Source: Bacteroidota bacterium (lineage in GTDB: Bacteria; Bacteroidota; Bacteroidia; Bacteroidales; Cfx3-03). Taken from it: 7,237 nt of DNA. The translations under genes and the position numbers were made by a program. Positions within the stretch are counted from its first letter, which is position 1; each line of letters begins with the position of its first letter. Location: the NCBI GenBank assembly GCA_030706265.1, contig JAUZOX010000130.1, forward strand, positions 1-7,237. The letters run 5' to 3'. Below are positions 1 to 6,070 of the stretch, piece by piece. Under the pieces are notes generated by a model, which ran no database searches, was not told where the DNA came from, and saw only the letters and a list, made by a program, of their open reading frames with translations.

Positions 1-41
1 AAGACACAAACACCAATGAAAATTAACCATGCGAGTTCCAT
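1..41 (-). CDS. Possible 5' end of a divergent gene running off the left edge
   Basis: On the minus strand an ATG at 41-39 opens a frame without a stop to the window edge: MELAWLIFIGVCV. The strongly hydrophobic run after a single acidic residue would fit a signal anchor or first membrane helix. A second ATG at 30-28 in another frame also stays open. Only 13 codons are visible, no Shine-Dalgarno site is present and no convincing promoter was found, so this is a weak call. It rests mainly on the fact that the region to the right looks like a divergent intergenic space. The product cannot be named. Confidence 0.25.
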   Translation of the reverse strand, partial: MELAWLIFIGVCV

Positions 42-108
42 CTGACTTATTTAATAAAATTATTTACTTATGAAAAGCAACTCTTCAGGGTGAAAAAAAC
101 AATATGAG

Positions 109-129
109 AAAACGTTAATAAAAACGTTA
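109..129. repeat. Direct repeat AAAACGTTA x2, possible operator
   Basis: AAAACGTTA occurs at 109-117 and again at 121-129, a 12-bp period. Each copy contains the self-complementary hexamer AACGTT, so the pair also reads as an inverted repeat. It lies 22 bp upstream of the -33 element of the next gene, where an activator or repressor could bind. In AT-rich DNA such a pair can arise by chance, and no bound protein is known. Confidence 0.25.
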
Positions 130-150
130 TAATTATTAGAAAATCATTTC

Positions 151-181
151 TTGACTTTTTTTATATATTGAATTAGTTTTA
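151..181 (+). promoter_or_regulatory. Bacteroidota-type promoter for the SRPBCC/GyrI-like gene
   Basis: TTG at 151-153 and TAGTTTTA at 174-181 are separated by 20 bp. This matches the Bacteroidota primary-sigma pattern (TTG, about 19-21 bp, TAnnTTTG) except for the last base of the -7 box. Transcription would start near 188, giving a leader of about 20 nt before the ATG at 210. The leader has no clear Shine-Dalgarno site and is A-rich. Confidence 0.5.
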
Positions 182-209
182 CTTTACAAATCAACAAATC
201 TTTAAAATC

Positions 210-1217
210 ATGAAAATACTTAAATCTATTGGTCTTGGTTTATTGATCCTGATTGTGCTTCTGGTTGTGGTAGCCTATTTATTACCACGTCATGTTAAAA
301 TAGAGAGAACGGCAACGATCAAAGCTGCGCCTGAAATCGTTTTCGGACAGATCAACGTTTTGAAAAACTGGGAACAATGGTCGCCATGGTACAAAATTGA
401 TCCCAAGATGAAACTCACTTACAACGACATCCCATCCGGTAAAGGAGCATCTTATTCTTGGCAAAGCAAGGACAAGAATGTCGGAAACGGGACATTAACG
501 ATTACGCGAATCGTTCCTTATGACACAATAGACCTTGAAATGAATTTCATGGAACAAGGGGCCGTTCTGGGCGGATATTATTTTAAGAAAAAAGCAGACA
601 GCACGGTTCAGCTGGCATGGTGGATGGAAGCTGATATGGGAAATAATCCGATAGGCAGGTGGATGGGGCTCTTTATGAACAGGCTGGTAGGTAAAGATTT
701 TGAAAAGGGACTGGATGCTATCAAAACAATATCGGAGAGGCTCGGTAACCTGCCCCTGACCCTTGAAACCACGACAGAAAAACCATCCAACTATCTTTAT
801 ATTCATAAAACGGGGAGTGAACAAGAAATAGGGAAATTCTTCATGGAATCATATCCGGCTTTGGCAAAGTATATCTCGGAAAAGGGAGCCAAATCTTCCG
901 GACCGCCATTTGCACTCTATTACAAATGGGAGAACGATCATTTTGACCTTGACATATGCATGCCGGTCAACAAAATATTGAAGGGTGACCAGTCGATAAA
1001 GTCCGGTAAACTTAAAGGAGGAAAAATTCTGACCGTGAAGTATTACGGTCCTTATGAAGGAACCGGACGAGCCCATGCTGCCGCAATGAAATGGATACAG
1101 GATAATAAAAATAAAATTGATGGCGCTGCCCGTGAAGTTTATGTAACGGATCCCATGACCGAAAAAGATCCGGCAAAAGTATTAACCTTGATTGTATATC
1201 CGATTAAGAAAATTTAG
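210..1217 (+). CDS. Membrane-anchored SRPBCC / GyrI-like two-domain protein
   Basis: 335-aa protein. Residues 5-25 form one hydrophobic helix (LGLLILIVLLVVVAYLL) that probably anchors it in the inner membrane. Residues about 28-175 resemble the SRPBCC (polyketide cyclase/START-like) fold: after the anchor comes 'ERTATIKAAPEIVFGQI' and then 'NWEQWSPW', the usual opening of this family. Residues about 183-335 resemble the GyrI-like/AraC effector-binding fold, ending with the family-like 'EVYVTDP...DPAKVLTLIVYPI'. Both folds make pockets for small hydrophobic ligands. This fusion is familiar in Bacteroidota, but its ligand and role are unknown to me. No DNA-binding or catalytic motif is visible. 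It appears monocistronic, with its own promoter at 151-181 and a strong hairpin terminator 40 bp after the stop. The start at 210 is preferred because it directly precedes the membrane helix. The domain call is fairly sure; the function is not. Confidence 0.85.
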   Translation: MKILKSIGLGLLILIVLLVVVAYLLPRHVKIERTATIKAAPEIVFGQINVLKNWEQWSPWYKIDPKMKLTYNDIPSGKGASYSWQSKDKNVGNGTLTITRIVPYDTIDLEMNFMEQGAVLGGYYFKKKADSTVQLAWWMEADMGNNPIGRWMGLFMNRLVGKDFEKGLDAIKTISERLGNLPLTLETTTEKPSNYLYIHKTGSEQEIGKFFMESYPALAKYISEKGAKSSGPPFALYYKWENDHFDLDICMPVNKILKGDQSIKSGKLKGGKILTVKYYGPYEGTGRAHAAAMKWIQDNKNKIDGAAREVYVTDPMTEKDPAKVLTLIVYPIKKI

Positions 1218-1257
1218 TAATTATTCCTGCCTTAACCACATAGCATAAGGTGTAGTT

Positions 1258-1299
1258 AAAAAATCCATATTGTTATTTGAATAACAATATGGATTTTTT
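1258..1299. terminator. Bidirectional intrinsic terminator, perfect 18-bp stem
   Basis: The arms at 1258-1275 and 1282-1299 are perfectly complementary over 18 bp around a TTTGAA loop. The stem begins with six A and ends with six T, so an A/U tract flanks it in both directions. It lies 40 bp after the stop of the SRPBCC/GyrI-like gene and would end its transcript. The right arm ends only 3 bp before the -7 box of the next gene, so terminator and promoter overlap. Confidence 0.8.
1270..1287. promoter_or_regulatory. Rex-operator-like palindrome inside the terminator
   Basis: TTGTTATTTGAATAACAA is an exact 18-bp palindrome with the spacing of the general Rex box (TTGTTAA-N4-TTAACAA and its TTGTGAA variants). 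It differs only at the two inner arm positions. It sits about 16-33 bp upstream of the -7 box of the sigma54 activator gene, where a repressor would block transcription. It is also the top of the terminator hairpin, which alone could explain the symmetry. The Rex-like protein in this window has an altered recognition helix, so any binding would more likely be by another Rex in the genome. Confidence 0.3.
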
Positions 1300-1302
1300 C
1301 AT

Positions 1303-1310
1303 TACATTTG
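1303..1310 (+). promoter_or_regulatory. -7 box TACATTTG for the sigma54 activator gene
   Basis: TACATTTG is an exact match to the Bacteroidota -7 consensus TAnnTTTG. The nearest -33 candidate is TTTG at 1276-1279, with a 23-bp spacer that is a few bases longer than usual and lies in the terminator loop. Transcription would start near 1317, giving a very short leader (about 16 nt). That leader holds GGAGGA at 1325-1330, a clear Shine-Dalgarno site although only 2 nt from the ATG. Confidence 0.5.
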
Positions 1311-1332
1311 CATCCGAATTGAGTGGAGGAAT

Positions 1333-2703
1333 ATGAGGGAGAAAAAAGTAGATAAGCCGAATGAAATTGCACAACACTATTTAAATACGATTTTAGATAC
1401 GCTTACTCTGGGCGTTTTTACAGCAGACGCAAAAGGTACCATTCTTTCTTTAAACCAGGCTGCAACCCGTTTGATGAACATCAATAAAGAGTTTGCACTT
1501 GGCAGGTACATCGGGGACTTTATACCGAACTGGACCCACATTCGTGACCAGGTCATCAAGGGATACAAATATCTGGACGAGGAGACGGTGATTCACATTG
1601 GCAACCGTAAGGAAACTTTCAGCCTGAATGCCTATGTAACCAGAGATGAAGCAGGAGCGGTCGATGGGATCGTCACGAGCTTTAGAGAGATGCAGCGGGT
1701 TTACAAACTGGTCAATAAATACACCGGAATGAATGCCCGTTACACTTTTGAAGATATCATCGGAGAAAGCAACCAGATCTGTAAGATCATCGAATACGCC
1801 AAGACGATTGCAGACAGTCCATCTACGGTATTAATCCAGGCAGATAGTGGGACCGGAAAAGAATTGTTTGCCCAGGCTATCCATAATTTCAGCAACCGGA
1901 ATGACAATGGCTTTGTGGCCGTCAACTGCGGCGCTATTCCTGCAACGCTCATTGAAAGTGAACTCTTTGGATATGAAGAAGGCGCCTTTACCGGTGCAAA
2001 AAAAGGAGGACGCATGGGCAAGTTTGAACTTGCAAATGGGGGGACTTTGTTTCTGGATGAAATCGGTGAAATGCCTCTTGACATGCAGGTCAAACTTTTA
2101 CGAACCATCCAGGAAGGCTATATCACCCGTGTTGGCGGCGATAAGGTAATCCCTGTTGATGTTCGAATCATTGCAGCTACAAACCGGAACCTGCTCAATG
2201 AGGTTGACAACGGCACATTCCGAATGGATCTTTATTACCGCCTGAGCGTAATTCCCATGAATATTCCACCGCTTCGTGATCGCAAAGAAGACATTCCGCT
2301 GCTCATTAAATATTTCCTGAGCATGAAGTCGATGAAGTTACAAAAGGATATTCCGGAAATGACCAATGAACTCTATCATCAATTGCTTTCGTACAACTGG
2401 CCCGGTAATATCCGTGAACTGGAAAACTTCATTGAAAAATTTGTCAATCTGGATGGCAATATTGATTTGGCGGGTGCGCTTTTCCCTTCACATCTAAATC
2501 ATAAAAACATCGGGATTATGCCTGTTCCTGATTTTGTATCAGACAGTGAGCCATTGGTCTCACTTGAAGAGCTCGAGCATAAAACCATCATCCGGACACT
2601 GGAGAGATTGAATCACAACGTTAGCCAGGTTGCCCGCACATTGGGAATTAGCCGTAACACCCTCTATCAGAAACTAAAAAAATACAATATTGCCCTTGAT
2701 TAA
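1333..2703 (+). CDS. PAS-domain sigma54-dependent transcriptional activator (bacterial enhancer-binding protein)
   Basis: 456-aa protein that should remodel RNA polymerase holding sigma54 (RpoN) by ATP hydrolysis. Domains in order: a PAS sensor at about 18-125; an AAA+ domain at about 138-375; and a Fis-type helix-turn-helix at about 417-454 ('NVSQVARTLGISRNTLYQKL'). The AAA+ domain has Walker A 'ADSGTGKE' (170-177), the sigma54-contacting GAFTGA loop (217-222), Walker B 'GGTLFLDE' (236-243), arginines in 'FRMDLYYRL' (R297, R303), and 'WPGNIRELEN' (356-365). Walker A begins with A where most relatives have G, but the catalytic GTGK is intact. There is no receiver domain, so control is likely by a ligand or redox state sensed by PAS rather than by phosphorylation. 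PAS cofactor residues cannot be assigned by eye. The gene seems monocistronic. Its likely target is the sigma54-like promoter at 5293-5309, but targets elsewhere are possible. Domain identity is very sure; the signal is unknown. Confidence 0.95.
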   Translation: MREKKVDKPNEIAQHYLNTILDTLTLGVFTADAKGTILSLNQAATRLMNINKEFALGRYIGDFIPNWTHIRDQVIKGYKYLDEETVIHIGNRKETFSLNAYVTRDEAGAVDGIVTSFREMQRVYKLVNKYTGMNARYTFEDIIGESNQICKIIEYAKTIADSPSTVLIQADSGTGKELFAQAIHNFSNRNDNGFVAVNCGAIPATLIESELFGYEEGAFTGAKKGGRMGKFELANGGTLFLDEIGEMPLDMQVKLLRTIQEGYITRVGGDKVIPVDVRIIAATNRNLLNEVDNGTFRMDLYYRLSVIPMNIPPLRDRKEDIPLLIKYFLSMKSMKLQKDIPEMTNELYHQLLSYNWPGNIRELENFIEKFVNLDGNIDLAGALFPSHLNHKNIGIMPVPDFVSDSEPLVSLEELEHKTIIRTLERLNHNVSQVARTLGISRNTLYQKLKKYNIALD

Positions 2704-2722
2704 ACCATCAAGGCTTCTTCTC
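2694..2722 (+). terminator. Weak hairpin terminator at the end of the activator gene
   Basis: CCTTGAT (2694-2700) and ATCAAGG (2707-2713) pair into a 7-bp stem around a 6-nt loop that contains the TAA stop. A pyrimidine-rich run (CTTCTTCTCTTTT) follows. The stem is short and the tract is not pure T, so termination may be partial and some read-through into the antiporter gene is possible. Confidence 0.35.
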
Positions 2723-2728
2723 TTTTAT

Positions 2729-2736
2729 TAACTTTG
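2729..2736 (+). promoter_or_regulatory. -7 box TAACTTTG, candidate promoter of the antiporter gene
   Basis: TAACTTTG matches TAnnTTTG exactly. No TTG lies at the normal 19-21 bp upstream; the nearest is at 2696-2698, 30 bp away. Transcription would start near 2743, leaving a leader of about 84 nt before the ATG at 2827. A second, weaker box TACATTTA lies at 2803-2810, also without a -33 partner. The leader shows no Shine-Dalgarno site. Confidence 0.35.
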
Positions 2737-2826
2737 CAGCGTACTTCTGAATGCCGGAAATAGGCGGTTAACACTTTAAGCCTTTAATAGAGGTAAGGTG
2801 TTTACATTTAACTCTAAGCAGCAACT

Positions 2827-5046
2827 ATGAAGTCTCAAAGAAATATCCTGTTTTATATTGTCACCATAGTCATCTTCACCTTGCTGATGTGGGTTGTCAT
2901 CGATCACGGGAAGGCATTACAGGAACATTTCACGGCCATCTCTCTTTCAGCGCCCCATTCAACTTCAGGCTCGCATCCTTCTTCCTATACCGGTTCGTTA
3001 AGCCACTTATTCAACGAATTATCTGCCAATATGAAACTTCCTTTTGGAATTCTCATCATTCAGATAATTACCATTATTCTTTTTTCCAGGTTATTCGGTT
3101 TTCTGTTCAATAAAATCAACCAGCCTACCGTGATTGGAGAAATTGTCGCGGGCATCTTTCTGGGGCCTTCTTTTCTGGGATACTTTTTCCCCGATGTTTT
3201 TGCCTTCATTTTCCCACCCGATTCCCTTCTCACGTTACAGTTTTTAAGCCAGGTCGGTCTCATTTTGTTTATGTTTCTGGTAGGCATGGAATTAGACCTG
3301 AGGGTCTTGAAAAAGACAGCCGGCATTGCAATCGTGGTAAGTCATGCAAGTATCATCTTCCCCTATCTACTTGGCGTCATCTTGTCTTACTTTCTTTATC
3401 CAAATTTTGCCCCGCACAATATTCCCTTTTTTGCCTTTGCCCTGTTTATGGGCATTGCAATGAGCATCACCGCTTTCCCGGTATTGGCACGGATCATTCA
3501 GGAGAAAGGGCTTACCAGGACACCCCTCGGTTCAATGGCGCTTACTTGCGGGGCAATAGGAGATATCACGGCCTGGTGTATCCTTGCGGCAGTGGTTGCA
3601 ATTGTGAAGACCGGAACTTTTGCCAATTCTTTATTTACAATCGGACTTTCAATCTTATACCTGAATGTGATGCTCTTTGTGGTACAACCGTTCCTTCGTA
3701 AAATCGGTACCGTTTATATTTCAAAGGAGACATTGAGCAAAACCGTTCTTGCCTTTATATTTTTCATTCTGTTTCTTTCAGCCTACATCACCGAAATGAT
3801 TGGGCTCCATGCCTTGTTCGGAGCCTTTCTTGCCGGTGTGATTATGCCCCATGCCATCGAATTTAAAAAGAATATGGTTGAAAAGATTGAAGATATCAGT
3901 CTGGTCTTGCTCCTTCCGTTATTCTTTGCCTTTACGGGATTGCGTACCCAAATCGGACTGCTTAATGACAGTCACCTATGGCTTGTATGCCTTGCCGTGA
4001 TTTTAGTTGCAGTAGCAGGTAAGTTTGGCGGCACATCGTTGGCAGCCCGATTCGGCGGTTTAACCTGGAAAGACTCTTTTTCATTAGGTGTTTTAATGAA
4101 TACCCGTGGATTAATGGAATTGATCGTCCTGAATATTGGTTATGATCTGGGGATTATCTCCCCCCAAATGTTTGCCATCCTGGTCCTCATGGCCCTGATT
4201 ACCACTTTTATGACAGGCCCTGCCTTGAGTGCAATCAACCATGTTCTGGACCGGAGACAGTTTGCATTTCATGGCAAGGGACATCAGTTTTTTAGAGTGT
4301 TGATTTCCTTCGGCCCTCCACAAATGGGAAGTACCTTATTACGCCTTGCCACTATCATCACCCCTTCGTCTGAGAATCTTACTCCCAGCTATACTGCTGT
4401 TCACTTCACCCCCAGCTCCGAAGTGCACCCAACCAATGCCTTAATCTATGAAAAAGAGGGGTTTGAATTGATAAAAAAAACGGCAAATAAACTAAAACTC
4501 GATGTACATACACGGTATAAAGCCACCGATGAAGTTCAAAATGAAATTTTAAAGATTGCCAATAACGAAAACTTTAATTTGCTGTTACTGGGCAGTGCCC
4601 GTTCAGTATTTACCGAAAATGTACTGGGTGGAATTGTTCGCAAGTTGCTGAGCGATTGCAAATGTAGTCTCGGCATTTTTATTGACCGGGGCTTCATCAA
4701 TCCCAAAAGAGTGCTTGCCATCGTCCCCCCACCCGGTAACCTGATGTATGAAAACATATTAAAAAAGTTCTACCAGGGCGGCGAAGTTGCCAAAATAACC
4801 GTCACAGGGTTACTTACAAATATCGAAGTAAGAAACGACCTGCAGCAGTTGTTTGGTGAACCGGGTAAAGCCGATATCAATATGGTTCCTTTCAATATTC
4901 TTCTCAATCCGGGCCATGCCCCCAAAGAATCATTCGACCTGATGTTGATTTCACTGGATGGTTGGAAAATGCTGATAAGCCGTAATACATGGTCCATTGA
5001 AAGCTTGCCGTCGGTTCTGATTTTAAAAAGCGATCATCTTCAATAA
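2827..5046 (+). CDS. CPA2-family cation:proton antiporter with C-terminal USP-like domains
   Basis: 739-aa inner-membrane protein that should exchange Na+ or K+ for H+. One extra N-terminal helix (about 8-26) is followed by a Ser/His-rich spacer (about 40-60). The Na+/H+ exchanger core of about 12-13 helices follows (about 72-470). Family signatures include 'QPTVIGEIVAGIFLGPSFLG' (99-118), 'MGIAMSITAFPVLARI' (208-223), 'GLHALFGAFLAGVIMP' (326-341) and 'NTRGLMELIVLNIG' (425-438). The ion-binding motif reads G245-D246: the essential aspartate is kept, but the residue before it, usually D, N or Q in the CPA2 members I know, is glycine. The cytoplasmic tail (about 490-739) resembles two universal-stress-protein-like units, the first containing 'FNLLLLGSARS' and 'GGIVRKLLSDCKCSLGIF'. 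The layout recalls plant CHX and long bacterial CPA2 proteins. The tail may sense nucleotide or redox state. The family call is secure; the ion is not. It has no evident operon partner. Confidence 0.9.
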   Translation: MKSQRNILFYIVTIVIFTLLMWVVIDHGKALQEHFTAISLSAPHSTSGSHPSSYTGSLSHLFNELSANMKLPFGILIIQIITIILFSRLFGFLFNKINQPTVIGEIVAGIFLGPSFLGYFFPDVFAFIFPPDSLLTLQFLSQVGLILFMFLVGMELDLRVLKKTAGIAIVVSHASIIFPYLLGVILSYFLYPNFAPHNIPFFAFALFMGIAMSITAFPVLARIIQEKGLTRTPLGSMALTCGAIGDITAWCILAAVVAIVKTGTFANSLFTIGLSILYLNVMLFVVQPFLRKIGTVYISKETLSKTVLAFIFFILFLSAYITEMIGLHALFGAFLAGVIMPHAIEFKKNMVEKIEDISLVLLLPLFFAFTGLRTQIGLLNDSHLWLVCLAVILVAVAGKFGGTSLAARFGGLTWKDSFSLGVLMNTRGLMELIVLNIGYDLGIISPQMFAILVLMALITTFMTGPALSAINHVLDRRQFAFHGKGHQFFRVLISFGPPQMGSTLLRLATIITPSSENLTPSYTAVHFTPSSEVHPTNALIYEKEGFELIKKTANKLKLDVHTRYKATDEVQNEILKIANNENFNLLLLGSARSVFTENVLGGIVRKLLSDCKCSLGIFIDRGFINPKRVLAIVPPPGNLMYENILKKFYQGGEVAKITVTGLLTNIEVRNDLQQLFGEPGKADINMVPFNILLNPGHAPKESFDLMLISLDGWKMLISRNTWSIESLPSVLILKSDHLQ

Positions 5047-5076
5047 TTCATTTTCAAATATTTTTGACAAATGAAT
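5046..5076 (+). terminator. AT-rich hairpin at the antiporter 3' end
   Basis: ATTCATTTTCAAA (5046-5058) pairs with 5063-5076 to give 13 bp around a TATT loop, with one bulged C at 5068. It begins at the last base of the antiporter stop codon. No T-tract follows and the stem has only two G-C pairs, so it is at best a weak terminator or a 3'-end stabilising hairpin. The loop region also contains TATTTTTG (5059-5066), an exact -7-like match without a -33 partner. Confidence 0.4.
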
Positions 5077-5166
5077 CCTAAAACGAGCCGTATTGTGTTA
5101 AGTTATTCAATTACAACTCTACATTGGCTTTCTGTTATATGGATTCTATTGTACTTTTTTCTACCA

Positions 5167-5219
5167 GTGTCATATTTTCGAACACTTTGCAAACATAAAT
5201 ATGTTAGAAAACATGACAC
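5167..5219. promoter_or_regulatory. Interrupted dyad of two TGT-N11-ACA sites, candidate enhancer (UAS)
   Basis: Arms at 5167-5184 and 5202-5219 are inverted copies matching at 16 of 18 positions, separated by 17 bp. Each arm contains TGT-N11-ACA (5168-5184 and 5202-5218). The two centres lie 34 bp apart, close to three helical turns, so two dimers could bind the same face. The dyad centre (5193) is about 114 bp upstream of the -12 part of the sigma54-like promoter, the usual distance for an enhancer-binding protein. A smaller palindrome, AACATA-AA-TATGTT (5192-5205), overlaps the spacer and the right arm. The inverted repeat is certain; the enhancer role is inference. It could instead act as an RNA hairpin if transcribed. 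Confidence 0.5.
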
Positions 5220-5292
5220 CTATCAGTTTAGAAAGCGCTAACGCATCCGGCATATCACGTTATATGATTATATATGAGAATATTATACAAAC

Positions 5293-5309
5293 TGGCACAA
5301 TAGTTGGCT
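5293..5309 (+). promoter_or_regulatory. Near-consensus sigma54 (-24/-12) promoter
   Basis: CTGGCAC-AATAG-TTGGCT resembles the sigma54 consensus YTGGCACG-N4-TTGCW. The -24 half (TGGCAC, 5293-5298) is perfect, and TTG at 5304-5306 has exactly the right spacing. The -12 dinucleotide reads GG instead of GC. Transcription would start near 5319, about 104 nt before the Rex-like gene. The window also encodes a sigma54 activator, and a dyad suited to one lies upstream. The -12 deviation keeps this a prediction. Confidence 0.5.
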
Positions 5310-5422
5310 ATACAAGAATGGTTCAATCCCGGTTTTTAAATGAGCGTTAATAATCGCAAGGAATGGAATAAATTCTTTGATTATTTTAAAGAAATCGAGG
5401 AATAGCCTGTAAAAAATAAACA

Positions 5423-6070
5423 ATGGAAACACTGGTAAAAAATAATTTTTCACAACTTTTGACCTTGTTCCGCTTTTTGAAATTAAGGGGCAGAACATAC
5501 GTAAATTACCAAACACTTGCCGAAAGCTTGCGCCTTCCTGAAGATACGATTCATTCCTTAATGGCAGATATTGGGCTGGATATTCCCGATAACTGCGAAT
5601 TTGAAATCGACCAGGGACTGGATATGCTGGAAACATTGCTTGGGAAACATGTCTTGAATGAGGCCTTTATAGCTGGAGCAGGAAAAATGGGGTCAAGACT
5701 CATTAAAAATGAGGATTTTAAAAGTTGCGGACTCAGGATTACGGCGGCTTTTGATGTCGATCAGTCTATCATAGGAACCGAGATTAACGGGGTCAAGATA
5801 GTAAGCATCGAGAAATTAGCCAGCCTTGCTCATCGCATGCATATAGCAATGGGAATCATCACGACTCCGCCGGATCAGGCACAGGAAACGGCAAATATTA
5901 TGGTCACATCAAAAATTCAGGTTATTTGGAATTTTACACCCAAAAAGATTGAGGTTCCCACGGGTATTATCCTTGAGAACACACCTCCCGGAGCCAATCT
6001 GAAACAAGTCTTTACATCAATCTCTGAACGTTATCAAACAATAAAGCCATGGACACTCAACACGAAATGA
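5423..6070 (+). CDS. rex: Rex-like NAD(H)-binding redox sensor with divergent winged-helix domain
   Basis: 215-aa protein with the Rex layout: an N-terminal winged helix (about 8-52), then a Rossmann domain (about 78-180) and a C-terminal swap helix (about 190-203). The Rossmann part is typical: 'AGAGKMGSRLI' with GxGxxG at 85-90, 'ITAAFDVD' (106-113) with the family aspartates, 'GIITTPPDQAQETANIMV' (144-161), and 'WNFTPKKIEVPTGIILEN' (169-186). Rex proteins repress fermentation and hydrogenase genes when NADH is low. Here the recognition helix is unusual: the family RKDLSxFG stretch reads HSLMADIG (about 44-51), losing its basic residues, and the GVGY loop is absent. DNA binding may be changed or lost. 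Codons 209-215 overlap the following [2Fe-2S] gene if its longer start is used. Start context is A-rich with no Shine-Dalgarno site. NAD(H) binding is likely; repressor function is uncertain. Confidence 0.82.
   Translation: METLVKNNFSQLLTLFRFLKLRGRTYVNYQTLAESLRLPEDTIHSLMADIGLDIPDNCEFEIDQGLDMLETLLGKHVLNEAFIAGAGKMGSRLIKNEDFKSCGLRITAAFDVDQSIIGTEINGVKIVSIEKLASLAHRMHIAMGIITTPPDQAQETANIMVTSKIQVIWNFTPKKIEVPTGIILENTPPGANLKQVFTSISERYQTIKPWTLNTK

Larger units (their letters stand above)
5047..5422 (+). other. 376-bp regulatory intergenic region before the Rex-like/hydrogenase operon
   Basis: No convincing gene lies here. In order it holds the hairpin at 5046-5076, a long interrupted dyad at 5167-5219, an AT-rich stretch (about 5250-5290) that could bend easily, a sigma54-like promoter at 5293-5309, and a leader of roughly 100 nt before the ATG at 5423. 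The leader carries a 21-codon reading frame, 5340-5405 (MSVNNRKEWNKFFDYFKEIE then E and stop), whose ATG directly follows an in-frame TAA and has no Shine-Dalgarno site. It may be chance. A GAGGAA at 5397-5402 is 20 nt from the Rex-like ATG, too far to serve it. No close match to the TTGTGAA-N4-TTCACAA Rex box was seen here. Confidence 0.6.

Noticed and set aside
1740..2108. 122-codon minus-strand open frame inside the activator gene
   Set aside because: It lies wholly antisense to the AAA+ domain, whose conserved motifs in the plus frame explain the sequence.
1847..2149. 100-codon plus-strand frame overlapping the activator gene
   Set aside because: It is an out-of-frame shadow of the AAA+ core and shows no family features.
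5093..5116. TTGT...ACAA element as a Rex box upstream of the Rex-like gene
   Set aside because: The outer TTGT/ACAA are present but the element spans 24 bp rather than 18 and the inner arms do not match.
5147..5154. TATTGTAC with TTG at 5124-5126 as a primary-sigma promoter
   Set aside because: The 20-bp spacing fits but the -7 box matches TAnnTTTG at too few positions.
5274..5339. Degenerate gene in the frame MRILYKLAQ-stop-LAIQEWFNPGF-stop
   Set aside because: It is short, interrupted by stops, has no recognised similarity, and overlaps the predicted sigma54 promoter.
5283..5636. 117-codon minus-strand open frame covering the promoter region and the start of the Rex-like gene
   Set aside because: It is antisense to the Rex-like coding region, has no recognisable domain, and its 5' half is explained as a shadow of that gene.
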